Assembly (NCBI RefSeq): GCF_040183065.1
Contig: NC_091120.1
Location: 172,147,988-172,211,987, forward strand
DNA: 64,000 nucleotides
Reading direction: 5' to 3'
Origin: Periplaneta americana
Lineage: Eukaryota > Arthropoda > Insecta > Blattodea > Blattidae
How positions within the stretch are numbered: the first letter of the stretch is position 1; each line of letters opens with the position of its first letter. A program made the translations under genes and the position numbers. The notes beneath the pieces are model-generated. The model saw only the letters and a list, made by a program, of their open reading frames with translations. It was not told the DNA's origin and made no database searches. Positions 23,701-37,200 of this stretch are shown one piece after another.

Positions 23701-26700
23701 TTTTAACTGTACGCTTCACTCGTCATTTCAGTTTGAAAAGAACTTAACCTAACATAAAAAGTAGATGTGCAAACGTGCTGTCCTGATCCACTCCTTATTT
23801 TTGTGGGCTGGACCATATGTTCCATTTAATTCCCATCCAATGTGAACTGAGATACTCTGCTACATTTCCAAATACGTAGTTGGCCATACATAATAATAAC
23901 GACTTCTGTCTAAAGGCCTGCTCCCACTTAGTGGAATTGAATTGAACAGAATTTTTCTTCACAATGTATTTAAATGGAAGATAATAGAAAGTGGCACATC
24001 AAATCGAATAGAATTCAAGAGCTAGAATATTTATTCCACTGCCGAAACAGCTTCTTGTTTCGTGAAGCCTTCGTGAAAAAAACAAATGAGCCACATCCAT
24101 TTTTGATAGTGTAATTTGTTTATTAATAATTATTGCTGAAATGGTATGTATAGAGAAAATTATAATTCCGTAATATGAACTAAAAGAAGGTAATAAGTTT
24201 TGTTCAGAATTATCTGCTACTGTATGATAAAACACAAAAATACTACTGTAATAATAAAATTATTCCTGTATAGGCGAAATAAGTAAATTAATGGAACGTC
24301 AGGTAAAAATTAATATTCAAAGCATTATAAAAAGAAATTTTGTTTCATCTCTTAGAATATATTGAAATAAGGTGGAAAATTGTCCATGTGTATATCTAGT
24401 TAAAATATCATGAATCCAGTATTTCATTTTCTTGTTTTGGATATTTATTTTTCTCTTTCTGCCTTTTCACGTAACTGTGCTAAAGCTATGATACGACTTA
24501 TTTTAAACTGCAACATGCTTAGTTCGGTTCGATTTGATTTCACTAGATGTGAGAGCAGCAGACTTTTCATTTCAATTTCATTCAGATCAATTCCACTAAG
24601 TGAGAGGGAACCTTAAGCCAGCACAATAAAACACAATGAGAAACAAATAAATCTCCAGTTCTTTTGATAGATTCCAAACTTAAACTGCAGTGATGGCTGA
24701 TATTATTCACATTAACATTTTATTTATTAGCACTATTTAATAAAGTCTAACTTATGTGAAACAACTGTAGACTTCGTAAGTTTATACACACTAATACAAA
24801 CCTGAAGATTCCAATTTCCAGGCTTTGTTCTGAAGCACGCTGAGAGCAAGAGCTGGGGTGAAATTACGGAACTGATAGCCCAACAGGGACACAAAGCGGT
24901 GCCTGAAATCTGCCCAAAATTCTGTAAGCCACGATTGTTTCTTAGTGTGGCCCATATCACCATCATTAAAGCCATCTGAAGTATCCAACAGACGTAGCAG
25001 GATGCATGAATGCTCACCAGTCAGTTCATTCGTTGTCTGCCTAAAAGTGCACAAAAAAAAAAAAAATGCTGGATGATAATGAAATGCAATTTTTAAAAGT
25101 AACTTTCTGATTTCATCATCAGAAGAGAGACAGGAAACTTTGCTGGAAGATGACAATGGAACCAAAAATTATTCATGAAGTAAATTAATTATTTATTGTA
25201 TAGACTTTAAGACTTAAATCTGTCTAAGACTGATCATTAAATGGTACTTGTTGCAAGAAACACGTGAAAGAAAGCCATATTAGAGATTTAATTAATTGTA
25301 GGTAATTCTGAATAACTATGGGATTGGTAACAGATTGTAAATCTATTAGAAGTTTTCTCTTCTACTAGGCCTTATATTCATATATATGATAATAGAATGC
25401 AATTCTATAGGAGTATAATGTTCCCATACATAAATTTCCTGATATACAGCATAGAATCTTTACCTCAAATAAACTGGCACAAATTCAGCCCGTTTCCAAA
25501 ACTTCAACAGAGGTGCTGTGAGCCCAAATGACACACCCAAATAGTCCAGGTGCTCTGGTGGTCTCTCACTCAATTTCAGAAGAAGTGGTGGCAAAGATTT
25601 TCTTGGTTCTGTTACAGAGAATAACAATCATTACAGTCCGTCAAAAACTTATCTGATATAATGGTGTTATATTTTTTATTTCATTCTATGGGTACTTGAT
25701 GAACGTTTTCGGTTTTTATAAACCATCTTCAGATCACATTACCTCTATTGAACTGTTATACTGAGGTAATGTGATCTGAAGATGGTTTATAAAAACCGAA
25801 AACGTTCATCAAGTAGAATGAAATAAAAAATATCACACTATTATATAAGTTAAGTTTTTGACGGACTTAGGAAAACATTGATATATCAACAAGCTTATCG
25901 GAACAAAGATGGCTATAAAAATATATTTTAAAAATTGAAAAGAATAAGTTACAACATTATTTTTTTAAATTATTATTACAAGGAAGTACAAAAATGCCAC
26001 ATTTGTACTGTTCAACACATGTACACATTATTCAGTGGTAGAAGCCAAAACAAACTGACATTGTTATTTTATAAAAATACATTAAAGGTGATATGTTACA
26101 GTTGTATGAACACTAATAAATACAATGAGATTATTAAAGATATTAGTTATAGTCAGACATGTTTCGGAGATGATTCTCCATCTTCAGTGACTATTTACCA
26201 CGACGGGTGGTTCAGGTGATCAAACCGTGTAGTTGCTTGGCTTAAAGGAGACTCAGAATGACATTATGCTATTTGTCTTCATTTGGATGGATACAGAAGT
26301 TCTATGAAAGTTGTGAGAAGGATAACAAGCTTTCAACAATGCTTGAAATCTATAAAAACTCGTAAATATTTTAATGTTCTCGCTTCATAGCACAAACTTC
26401 TGTCTTTTGCTTCGTTTTGTTTTTCTTTTGTTAAATTAATATTTTAGTAAATATTCACAGTTAAGATTTTTTATAAATTCCACCTAGTATTTTAATATGT
26501 AAATGATTTGATTGACAATTACATTCTGTATAAATTCTGAATGTTGCAGTGATTTCGTTTAACATATATCTATATTGATTTAATGTTATTGCGGTTTTTA
26601 CTGGGTTTCTAAGCATTCTAAATGTAATTTATTACTGTATATATAAATCTTGAAACTTTAATCTCCAAATAAAAGTATTGAGAGTTAATAATGGAACAGC

Positions 26701-29071
26701 GAGATGTCTTGAGCCATGGTATTTATGACAATGAAATTTGTTTAAACAAAAGCCTAAATAAGGGTTCGATAGATCGGCCTACTAATCAATTCATAAAGAA
26801 TAATAAGTAAACAAAACAATTTTGTGACATTTGGAAAGAAAAAGAAAAAACATTAAGATAAGAAAACGTAGGAAATCATTTACAATAAAAATTTTGTTGG
26901 GTACAAATGATTACTAATTATAGCTAAGGATGATTTTAACACGTGAGATCCTATGGCATCAATCGTTGCATCAGAAATTTTATATTGTTTAAGTTGATTT
27001 AAAGTTTCACGTGGGGTCGTGCCACGGGCACCGAACATGAGCCCAAAAACTGTCCAATGTGTAATGTGGTATTGTGCTCCAAGATGCTGACAACAAGGCT
27101 CATATATGACTTGTTTTTCACGACACACCTCTTGTGGCTGTTGCTCATGCATCTCAAAACGGATCATGGGATCAAATTGTGTATAAATATTTATAATAAT
27201 TAAATCTTCTAATAGACTTGGTTACAAATTGATTCTCTCACATCAAAATTTAATCAACACTTTTGGATCTTTCTGATGATTAAACTCAAATGTGAATCAA
27301 GTTTTAGACTGTATATCTCACGGTTCGATCACCTGAACCACCTGTCGTGGTAAATAGTCACTGAAGATGGAGAAGCATCTCCGAAACATGTCTGACTATA
27401 ACTAATATCTTTAACAATCTGTAACATATCACCTTTAATGTATTTTATCAAATCTATGAACACTGAATTATTGACCTAACATGTGTGTTTTATCTTTAAA
27501 TATTGCTACTTTAATTATTAAATAACAAAGAAACAAGCTTGCGTGGAAGTAAATCTAATTGTGTACTTAATTACAGAATTTAATTTTTAGCTTTGAAATA
27601 GCATTATTTTTGCTGAGACCAGAATGACAGTAGCATACCAATCTGCTCCTCGAGGAGGCCCACATTCTCATCTGCAACACCTTCAATATGCTCTGCAGGT
27701 AGCTGATCCTCTTCGATGCTTGGAATTTTAAATTCGTAATACTGTTTCAACAAAGTTAAGGCTCTGCTGCCATATCCCATCTGCAAGTTGCAAATAATTT
27801 CAATATATTTATAACCATCTGTTTTGCAAGGTACGTTCATTTCAAATGTAAACTATATCACTATTTTGCCTACTGATGCATCACACTACTCTTAAAAAAT
27901 ACAAGTTCATATAGTAAAGATCTGTATGATAAAACGTAGATTTCATTAATTTGATGGGGAAACTGCCAGACATACAATCTATAAACTAACAAGTTGTCTC
28001 AGAAAATATTAGATCATCTCATGAACAATGTCGATTTTTTTTAGTTCGATGTTTTGTAAGATTTTAATGATTTCCTTCAGTTGGGTAATGCAATTTACAG
28101 GCTATTATTGCATACTGTGAGCATGTGACAGTCTTCAATTGTTAATACAAAGAATATAAAATGGAGGTGATAAAATCTGAAACAGAATTATAAAGCTGCT
28201 GCCATGGATCGAAGAATATGTGAAGTCGAGGGTGAAGGTATCATTAGTAAATGTGTAGAATTTCAATAACGGAGAAGGAGACATTAAAGATGTACACGTC
28301 CTGGAAGACCTAAGGTATGGAATATTGAGAATGCAAGCATAGTTTTGGAAGAAAATCCACAAGAAAGTATACTCGTAGGTTGTCAGAAGAACTTGGTGCT
28401 TCAAAACATAAAATACATTGCCACATTAAGATGGTTAGAAAATCATATGGAAGTTGTAGATCTGTACTTTATGAATTGACATCTGAACAAGCTCAATGCA
28501 AGTGGATATCTGTCAGCTTATCACTAATTCCATGGATGCTAAATTTATCAGGAGACTTGTCACATGAGATGAAAAATGGGTATATTACCGCAACCCTAAT
28601 ACCTCAAAACAATGTCATGTGTCTCTTGGAATTATAAAGGTGTGATTTGCTGTGAGTTTGTTCCAAATGGACGTGCAATTGATGGGGATCTTTATTATCA
28701 ACAGCTAGCATGAGTTCATGACATTTTGAGAGAGATGTATTTGGCATTAATTAATCAAAATAGAATTCTCTTACAACAGGACAATCCGACACCTCATACC
28801 CCTCGAACAACTATGGAAAAACTGTTTCGATTCATGACCCACTTTCTCGCATGGAATAAATTTCCAAAACTCGAAAGCCATTGAAATAGGCATCACTGAA
28901 CATCTTTAACAACACAAGGCCACTGGGAAGACCTCTAAGTAGATGAAAAGATGCAATTCAAAAGGAATGCATGGAAATGGGAATTGCCAACTGGGAGGAA
29001 CTAACAAAAGACAGAACAGAGTGGAAGCATTTTGTGAAATTGACATGGAGTCGACATGCTCCATAATGTCC

Positions 29072-29114
<43 letters not shown>

Positions 29115-32100
29115 AGGTACCGGTAAGTCCGCTCTTCTGGCCCAAAGTCGTCTTCATAACTATTCCTATCTTTATATCAGCATTCTAGATGTCTTGAATG
29201 TAATTTAAAGGGATTAAAGTTCAATTCTGTATGAAGATCTGGCCCAAAGGAAAGTATGTGCTCTTCTCGTAACAGAGAAAAGGTATGATAATTTGCGTAG
29301 ACTAAAAAGTAATACAAATAAATGAAACCATTCATATTATTGAATACTTAACAAAACGCATAGAAAGATATTAAATATTATACCCCTTGATAATCAGGAT
29401 GTGTTGCTATCCTTACTATCCTTGCACCAGAGAGCATAGGGAAGTCTTGATCTTGATATTGCTGAGCCACAGTCCAAGGAATGAGGTCTCCCGAGGCTCT
29501 TTTACCTCTTGACAAGCCATCGACTATACTGCCCTTCGACACTTGGCCTTCCAAGCAGACCTGATTAACACACCAAATGTTGTTTCATATTACACATTAT
29601 ACATACTCAGAAGGACATTATGCTATTTGTCTTCATTTGGATGGATACATAAGTTCTATGAAAGTTGTGAGAAGGATAACAAGCTTTCAACAATGCTTGA
29701 AATCTATAAAACTTGTTCTCGCTTCATAGTACAAACTTCTGTCTTTTGCTTCCTTTTGTTTTTCTTTTGTTAAATTAATATTTTAGTAAATATTCACAGT
29801 TAAGATTTTTTATAAATTCCACCTAGTATTCTAATATGTAAATGATTTGATTGACAATTACATTCTTCGGAATATGTATTATATGACTTTCTTGTGTTAA
29901 ATTCTATCATACCTGGTTTACATGTTTCGACCTTTTATGGGTCATCCTCAGAACTGGTCGTTGTTAGTCTTGGCGCCTCTTGTTTTGTTTCCTGTGAGGA
30001 TGTGTTCGTGTGGTGTAATGTAGAGTCAAAGAGTGTGTGTGTTCTGAAATTGAGTTGTGTGTTGAGAATTTCATTGGGGTGTGTTTTTGTGTGTCTGTAT
30101 ATTTCATATTGTTCTAGTGTGTTTAGTTTCTGGCTTTTTGGTTGGATGTGTAGTATTTCCATGTCTGTGTTGATGTCTCTGTAGGTGTGGTTAGCATTTG
30201 TGATGTGTTCTGCATATGTGAAGGTGTTTTGTAATTTTGTTATGGCTGTGATGTATTCTTTGTAACATGTTTGAAATGATCTGCCTGTCTGTCCTATGTA
30301 GAAGTTGTTGCAGGTGTTACATTTGAGTTTGTATATGCCTATGTGGTTGTATTTCTTTGTTTGTGTTTTGAGATGTTTTTGTAGAGTGTTATTTGTTCTG
30401 TATGTGATGTTGTAATTTAATTTCTTGAATGAGGTTGCAATTTTGTATGTGTTTTTGTTTTCGTATGTTAGTGTGATGTATTTTTAGTGTTCTTGAAATT
30501 CTCAACACACAACTCAATTTCAGAACATACACACTCTTTGACTCTACATTACACCACACGAACACACCCTCACAGGAAACAAAACAAGAGGCGCCAAGAC
30601 CAACAACGACCAGTTCTGAGGATGACGCATAAAAGTTCGAAACATGTAAACCAGGTATGATAGAATTTAACACAAGAAAGTCATATAATACATATTCCGA
30701 AGTGATACAGTGTTAAAAGTTGTGTAATCAAGATGTATAATTACATTCTGTATGAATTCTGAATGTTGCAGTGACTTCATTTAACATATATCTATATTGA
30801 TTTAATGTTACTGTGGTTTTTATTGAGTTTCTAAGCATTCTAAATGTAATTTATTACTGTATATATAAATCTTGAAACTTTAATCTCCAAATAAAAATAT
30901 CGAGAGTCAATAATGGAACAGCGAGATGTCTTGAGCCATGGTATTTATGACAATACTGTCTGAATATTTATAATAATTAAATCTTATAAGAGATTCGGTT
31001 ACAAATTGATTCTCTCACATCAAAATTTAATCAACACTTTTGGAACTTTCTGCTGATTAAACTCAAATGTGAATCAAGTTTTAGAATGTATATCTCACCT
31101 GTATGACTACCAGAACTTCTGGTAAGGACTTCTGGTTTGGATCAACTGGTCCAAGCAAACAAAACAGATGATGTGCTGGAGCATCAGACATCATTTGAAG
31201 GTCATTAGGGCTGTTCTGTAACAATGATTTAATAAAATGTGTATTACAAACATACATTCTAAAGTATGAATGTGCGAAATATCTAGAATTTTAATTTAGA
31301 AGAAATGTGGATTGAATTTTATCCAGTACTGATGTAAAAAAGAAACCTTCGACTTCATATGAGTCAGTTTTTTTTTTTTTTTTTTTTTTGCCAGTAGTTT
31401 GACATGCAACGTAACATTGTGAATGCATTTTGGTATTATTCATCTATTGAAAGAGGTTAACAATACTTATTGATATGTTTGTAGTCTTTTGGGTGCTGTA
31501 TTGTGCTTTTACTGTTGACCAGAACACACACAGTTTTGGAAGACTGTAATGTAGTCACTTTCTTTAGTGAATCTCTTATTGCTATGAATTCTGAATGAAA
31601 GGTAGAACAGTGACTGTGGATTCTTTTGCTTATTTTAATATGGTTAGCATTATTTGTAATCATCAACTAACCACTTCCTGATTTCCTTGTTCCTGTTTTG
31701 CTTCCATCTGTGTGAACTATGGTACTGGCTCTAGAATGTGTATAAAAGCCAAAATGCTGCTGACATACTTTAAAACTTTACAGTCCTAATAATAATCATC
31801 TAAATTCAATTGTCATTTCATTACTTTTCTGCTCCATTTCACTTTCTATTACACAAAAGTTTTACAGTAGTGACTGTTTCCCGGATTTCACTCTTATTAA
31901 TTTGCATATATTTTTTCCAAATCTGATGACTCTAAAATGTTTTGCCAATATGAAGAATAAATCAAATGGCATTAGGAAAATCTTACAACTGATAGAAATA
32001 GGATAACATGGGAGAATTTTTTTTAAACATTTAATGTACATTTTATTAAAGAATAAATAAATGATAAAACTGTTCAACTTTCATGCAAAAAACTGAAGAA

Positions 32101-32145
32101 TGCTCCAACACAGAGAGAAGAATAAGATTTTTATTACGGTTATCT

Positions 32146-32225
<80 letters not shown>

Positions 32226-34241
32226 TGAACTCGTAATGAAAATTACAGGAAAACGGCTGAACGGATTTTAATGAGTGACCCCTCATTTTCATGCCTGGCA
32301 TCCAAAGTTTTTCGGAAAAATAGTAGTTTTCAGTGAAATGTCAATTTTCCCCACATAATTTTCCTATTTTCCGAAATCCATCTGTTGTCAGTATTGAGAA
32401 CTAATTTTATTGAATCACGGCCGACTTGATTGAATTTCAGAACAAAACACACACTACAATAAACAATAGGCTACTACACGAAGGCCATGACCTGCAGGAT
32501 TGCCGACATATTTAGAGCTCAATTCAATTTGTTATTAAAAACTGATTCTGCAGTGTATAATTTTCTGAGTACAGCTGTGTATTGGATATTCAAATCTACG
32601 AAACTTGAGGTGGTATGATGACATTATTACCATTAGAAATTAAATATTATTATAGTTCATATCATGATGCGTCTATTCTTCATTAATTGTACATAATATT
32701 GATGCTATATTGATGACATGAAAGTGAAACGTTTTGAGGTTATGTAAGTAAATGTAGAGAATATCTTAATTTAGATCTTCATTTCTATAATTTACTGAGT
32801 GACTGCTATATATAACTACAAAACTTAAGTAAGATAATAATATTGTTATTAAAAATCAAATATTTTTATACTTATTAAACCAGTGGGGTTGGGTCTTTTT
32901 CATATACTTAATGGCGGTGTAGTGTAGATATTGATATGTGTCATTGTCTTCAGTATTGGCTCGAGAGAGCGCAAAAATTACAGTTCCTAAGGAAAGATAA
33001 AAAGGTATTACGTACTGATAAAATAAGAGGCCTAGAAAATTTTGTAGTCTCCAGATCATTTCAGCAAGATCTCTTAGTAGTAGGATAAAATGATTTTACG
33101 CTCTACATTTCAAGTTCTACATGCAGCAGCTATACGAAAATGCTATTGTTCGAAAGCTTAGCAAGCCTGACATTTTTTTAACTTTTGCCTACAATCCACA
33201 ATGACCTGAAATAGCTATTGCTTTACTCCCACATGAAAAACCCACTGAAAGTCCTATCATTGTTACTTGCGTTTTCGCGTTGAAACTCAAAAACTGAAGG
33301 TGGATAGGTTCAAGAAAAAGTATTTGTCCTAAAAAAAATCCATTCAGAGGGAGTGTGTTTCATTATTATGGAAGCAAATAACTATCAAAAAGACAAGTAT
33401 TCTTCATTGAAAATAAATCTGAAAAATTTTTATTTGAACGTCTAACGAACTTAGTTTGCAGCAGCATTTGCTGCACAAGCCACTAGTATATATGTTTTTA
33501 CCGGACTTGTATTTTGTTTACCAACCTTGTAATGTGATGCAACATACAGAGAAACCAAACGCTGAAGGAAAGCTTCTGAGGCTTTATGGAAACAGAACAA
33601 TGTATCTCTGGAACAGAAAACATTTTACTTCGATATAATCTAGTATAATAACACAAATTTACTATAACCATTAAACTATTTGTTGTGCAACTAGTAAACT
33701 AAAAAACTGATGCATAAATTGTTATTCTTAATTTTGAACAATTACAACTATGTTTTTTAGTTTGTATTAATATGAAAGTGATCTATACATAGGAATGATC
33801 ACAGTTTTCTAAAAAGAAAAAAACAATCTACAAAAATAATCCGAGAAACTTAATATAAAAATTCCATGATATAGATGTACCTGTTAATGTAGTACAGATC
33901 ACAATTTTCTGGTGGAGGACAGCCTGACAGAATAGGCTGCACTGATGTAGCATCAAGACACAGCAGATCATTCAACCACTTCTCCACTTTATCTCCTGGT
34001 TTGTATCGGATAGATTCATTCAACACAACCTATAAAGGAAAAATTAAATACCTATATCAAATCTTAAAAGACTCGTATCAAGAACAAGAGCGTGCTGGAT
34101 AAAAGTCAGAAAAACACATATACAATTAAACAAGAATATGAAAAAGAGAAAATCTGAGAACAGAAAGAAATTTGAAAGAGATTTTGTCTGGAGCTGACTC
34201 TTAGCAATTCTGGGTTGTGATTGCGGCAGTGGCAACAACTG

Positions 34242-34273
<32 letters not shown>

Positions 34274-37200
34274 TCTAATTAGTGTAATATGTTACTAGTC
34301 GGTGATGTATGCAATGGAGATGGAAAGGAATTGGACACCTTACTCCATTATTTCCTGGCGTAGTTGCTTCATGAACGATGACTTATTATGTCACTTAGGA
34401 GCAGGCTTAGGATCCAAGACAACTTAAGAATGAAGTGAAATTAACAGTGCAATGGAGTATAGATGGAGTGAGGTGGTGTGGTGAGTTTTGTTTACCTGTG
34501 CGTTAGTGTACAATCTAGTTCGTGATCAGCGGTACAGTATTCTTCCTACGAAACGAACTCAGGCCATCACAGTGCATTTTCAATTCATAGCGAAGTTTTT
34601 TCGAACTAGTTGCAAGTATGTACTACATGGTTGTTCATTGTAATGCTAACGACTTCAATGTCGCTGAGGGACATGAAAACTTGTGAGGTATGAATCCTAC
34701 TTCATTTTGCACTGTCACTAGATTGTACTATTAACAATAGATTGTAATGCAGCACATTGACGTCGTTGTTTACATTCACAGTATGTCTGTCTACATGTTC
34801 AAGGAACTCTATAGTCAAGTTGTGCGTACATTCGTTGCTGAAGTATCCCGGATCCTAAGCCTGCTTAAGAGGTTCAAATCTGTCTTCGGACAGTTGACTC
34901 TACAAGAACAACAATAATAATTATTATCATTATTATTATCATTGTTATTATTATTGTGGTAGTGGCAGTCTTGCTTTGTAAATTTCTTTCTTTCTTTCTT
35001 TCAGTTTAAGTAAAAAAACCTCTCGTATGGTAGCCTATTCACTCACGTAACAATATAAACCTTGTTTTAATGCTACAGAATTACATACCTTAAAAAAGAA
35101 AAAAAAATTAGGCAGGGGCTGTGGCAATATTTCCACATAGGATATATCTAAACAGTTTGCTGAAATAGACTGAGGCTACAGTGCTCGTTTTATACAATAT
35201 TTTATTTATCATTGACAAGCTTACAATGGCTAAGTTAGATCTTTGATATAATCTATATATAGCTAGGTGTCTGCTTTGGTAGCATAGTTGGTATAGCGCT
35301 GGTCTTCTATGCTCGAGGTTGTGGGTTCGATCCCGGCCCAGGTCGATGGCATTTAAGTGTGTTTAAATGCGACATGCTCATGTCAGTAGATTTACTGGCA
35401 TGTAAAAGAACTCCTGCAGGACAAAATTTCGGCACACCGGTGATGCTGATATAACCTTTGTAGTTCCAAGTGTCATTAAATAAACCATAATTTAAATTTT
35501 TATAGCTAGGTCTATGATATAATCATATGCTTTGACATTTCTCTCAAACTAGCAATGCCTTTTCATTCAGACTGCATATCTATACTGTAAAGTGCAATGC
35601 GATTTATTTGGATATCTCTGTTAGTTCTCTCACAGTACGAGTTTCTAATCTCGTATAATTTCGTGACACACACTGAGTGAATTTGGCTCCCTATATGCAG
35701 TGTAAACAAAGACGTATTCTATGTAAAACTAGTGGAGAATGAGACGAGATTTGGGTGACAAATTGTAAATTACCTCGTGCAGAGCTCTGCCAGTGGCTGC
35801 AGACTGGTTCTTGCTCTTGTCTGCTGCTGCACCAATGGGGGCTGCCTGTGTTCGTAACTGCTGTAGCAGCTTCAGAGACAGAGACCGACCTGTGCCCTCA
35901 TACCTGGTACAAAACAAAACTCAGTGAGTAGAATGCATGCTTCTAGGATGCAAAATACGGATTTTACTTCCATTATATTTCTTGGCGAGACATTACTGAA
36001 TTCTCTTTATGCTAAGGATGTGAGGAATGGGAACTCAATGGAAATCTGATCAGCAAAGCTGAAGCTTTAGAAATAACTTATGGAAAATTGTCTACAAGGA
36101 ATCACATCACAAAGAAGGAGGGGAGACTATATGAAATGGCAGAAACAATTCTTTGGTCGGCAGGAAAAGGCACATAAGTCAAAAAAGTCGATTTTTCTGT
36201 TGTACCTAATCACATAAGTCAAGTATTCCTTCTACTTTTTTAAATAATAAAATTTCTTGTATCTTAAATTGAAAAGAGTCAGTACTTTAACCAACATACA
36301 TGAATTTTACTATTATACTTATATCCAGTTAAGAGAAAATTAAAGAAAAAGTCTCTCCTGAAAAATTCATTTTTTTGACTTATGTGCCTTTTCCCACCAA
36401 CCAAAGAATTTTAGTAAAAGTAGAGGAAAATCTATATATATATATATATATAATTTGAACTGGTAATGGAAATTACGGGAAAACGACTGAACGGATTTTA
36501 ATAAATGGCCCCTCATTTTGAAGCTTGGAATCCAAAGTTTTTCGGAAAAGTAGTAGTTTTCAGTGAAATGTCAATTTTCCTACATAATTTTCCTATTTTC
36601 CGAAATCCATCTGTTGTCAGTTTTGAGAACTAATTTTATCGAATCACGGCCGACTTGATTGAATTTCAGAACAAAACACACACTACAATAAACAATAGGC
36701 TATTACACGAAGGCCATGACCTGCAGGATTGCCGACATATTTAGAGCTCAATTCAATTTGTTATTAAAAACTGATTCTGCAGTGTATAATTTTCTGAGTA
36801 CAGCTGTGTATTGGATATTCAAATCTACGAAACTTGAGGTGGTTTGATGACATTATTATCATTAGAAATTAAATATTATTATAGTTAATATCATGATGCA
36901 TCTATTTTTCATTAATTGTACATAATATTGATGGCATGAAAGTGAAACGTTTTGAGGTTATGTAAGTAAATGTAGAGAATATCTTAATTTAGATCTTCAT
37001 TTCTATAATTTACTGAGTGGCTGCTATATATAACTACAAAACTTAAGTAAGATAATAATATTGTTATTAAAAATCAAATATTTTTATACTTATTAACCCA
37101 GTGGGGTTGGGTCTTTTTCATATACTTAATGGCGGTGTAGTGTAGATATTGATATGTGTCTTTGTCTTCAGTATTGGCTTGAGAGAGCGCAAAAATTACA

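Larger units (their letters stand above)
26071..27454. mobile_element. Inverted-arm element carrying a copy of NAT10 intron 10
   Basis: Arms at about 26071-26227 and 27322-27454 are inverted copies (AAGGTGATATGTTACAG, GTTATAGTCAGACATG, GGTTCAGGTGATC); the left has a 27-nt insertion. Each holds a hammerhead-like core, CTGAAGATGGAGA then TCTCCGAAAC. Between them lie 22 nt of unknown sequence and the intron copy at 26251-27321, itself interrupted by a LINE piece. The arms resemble Penelope-like termini, but no coding part of such an element is present, so the family assignment is an inference. Confidence 0.65.

Noticed and set aside
29935-30673. A host nuclease gene with GIY-YIG motif
   Set aside because: It lies inside an inverted-arm element with a target-site duplication, and the motif spacing with CxxC is that of Penelope-like elements.
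32083-32271. Tyr-Ile repeat protein
   Set aside because: It is the (TA)n run at the Helitron 5' end.
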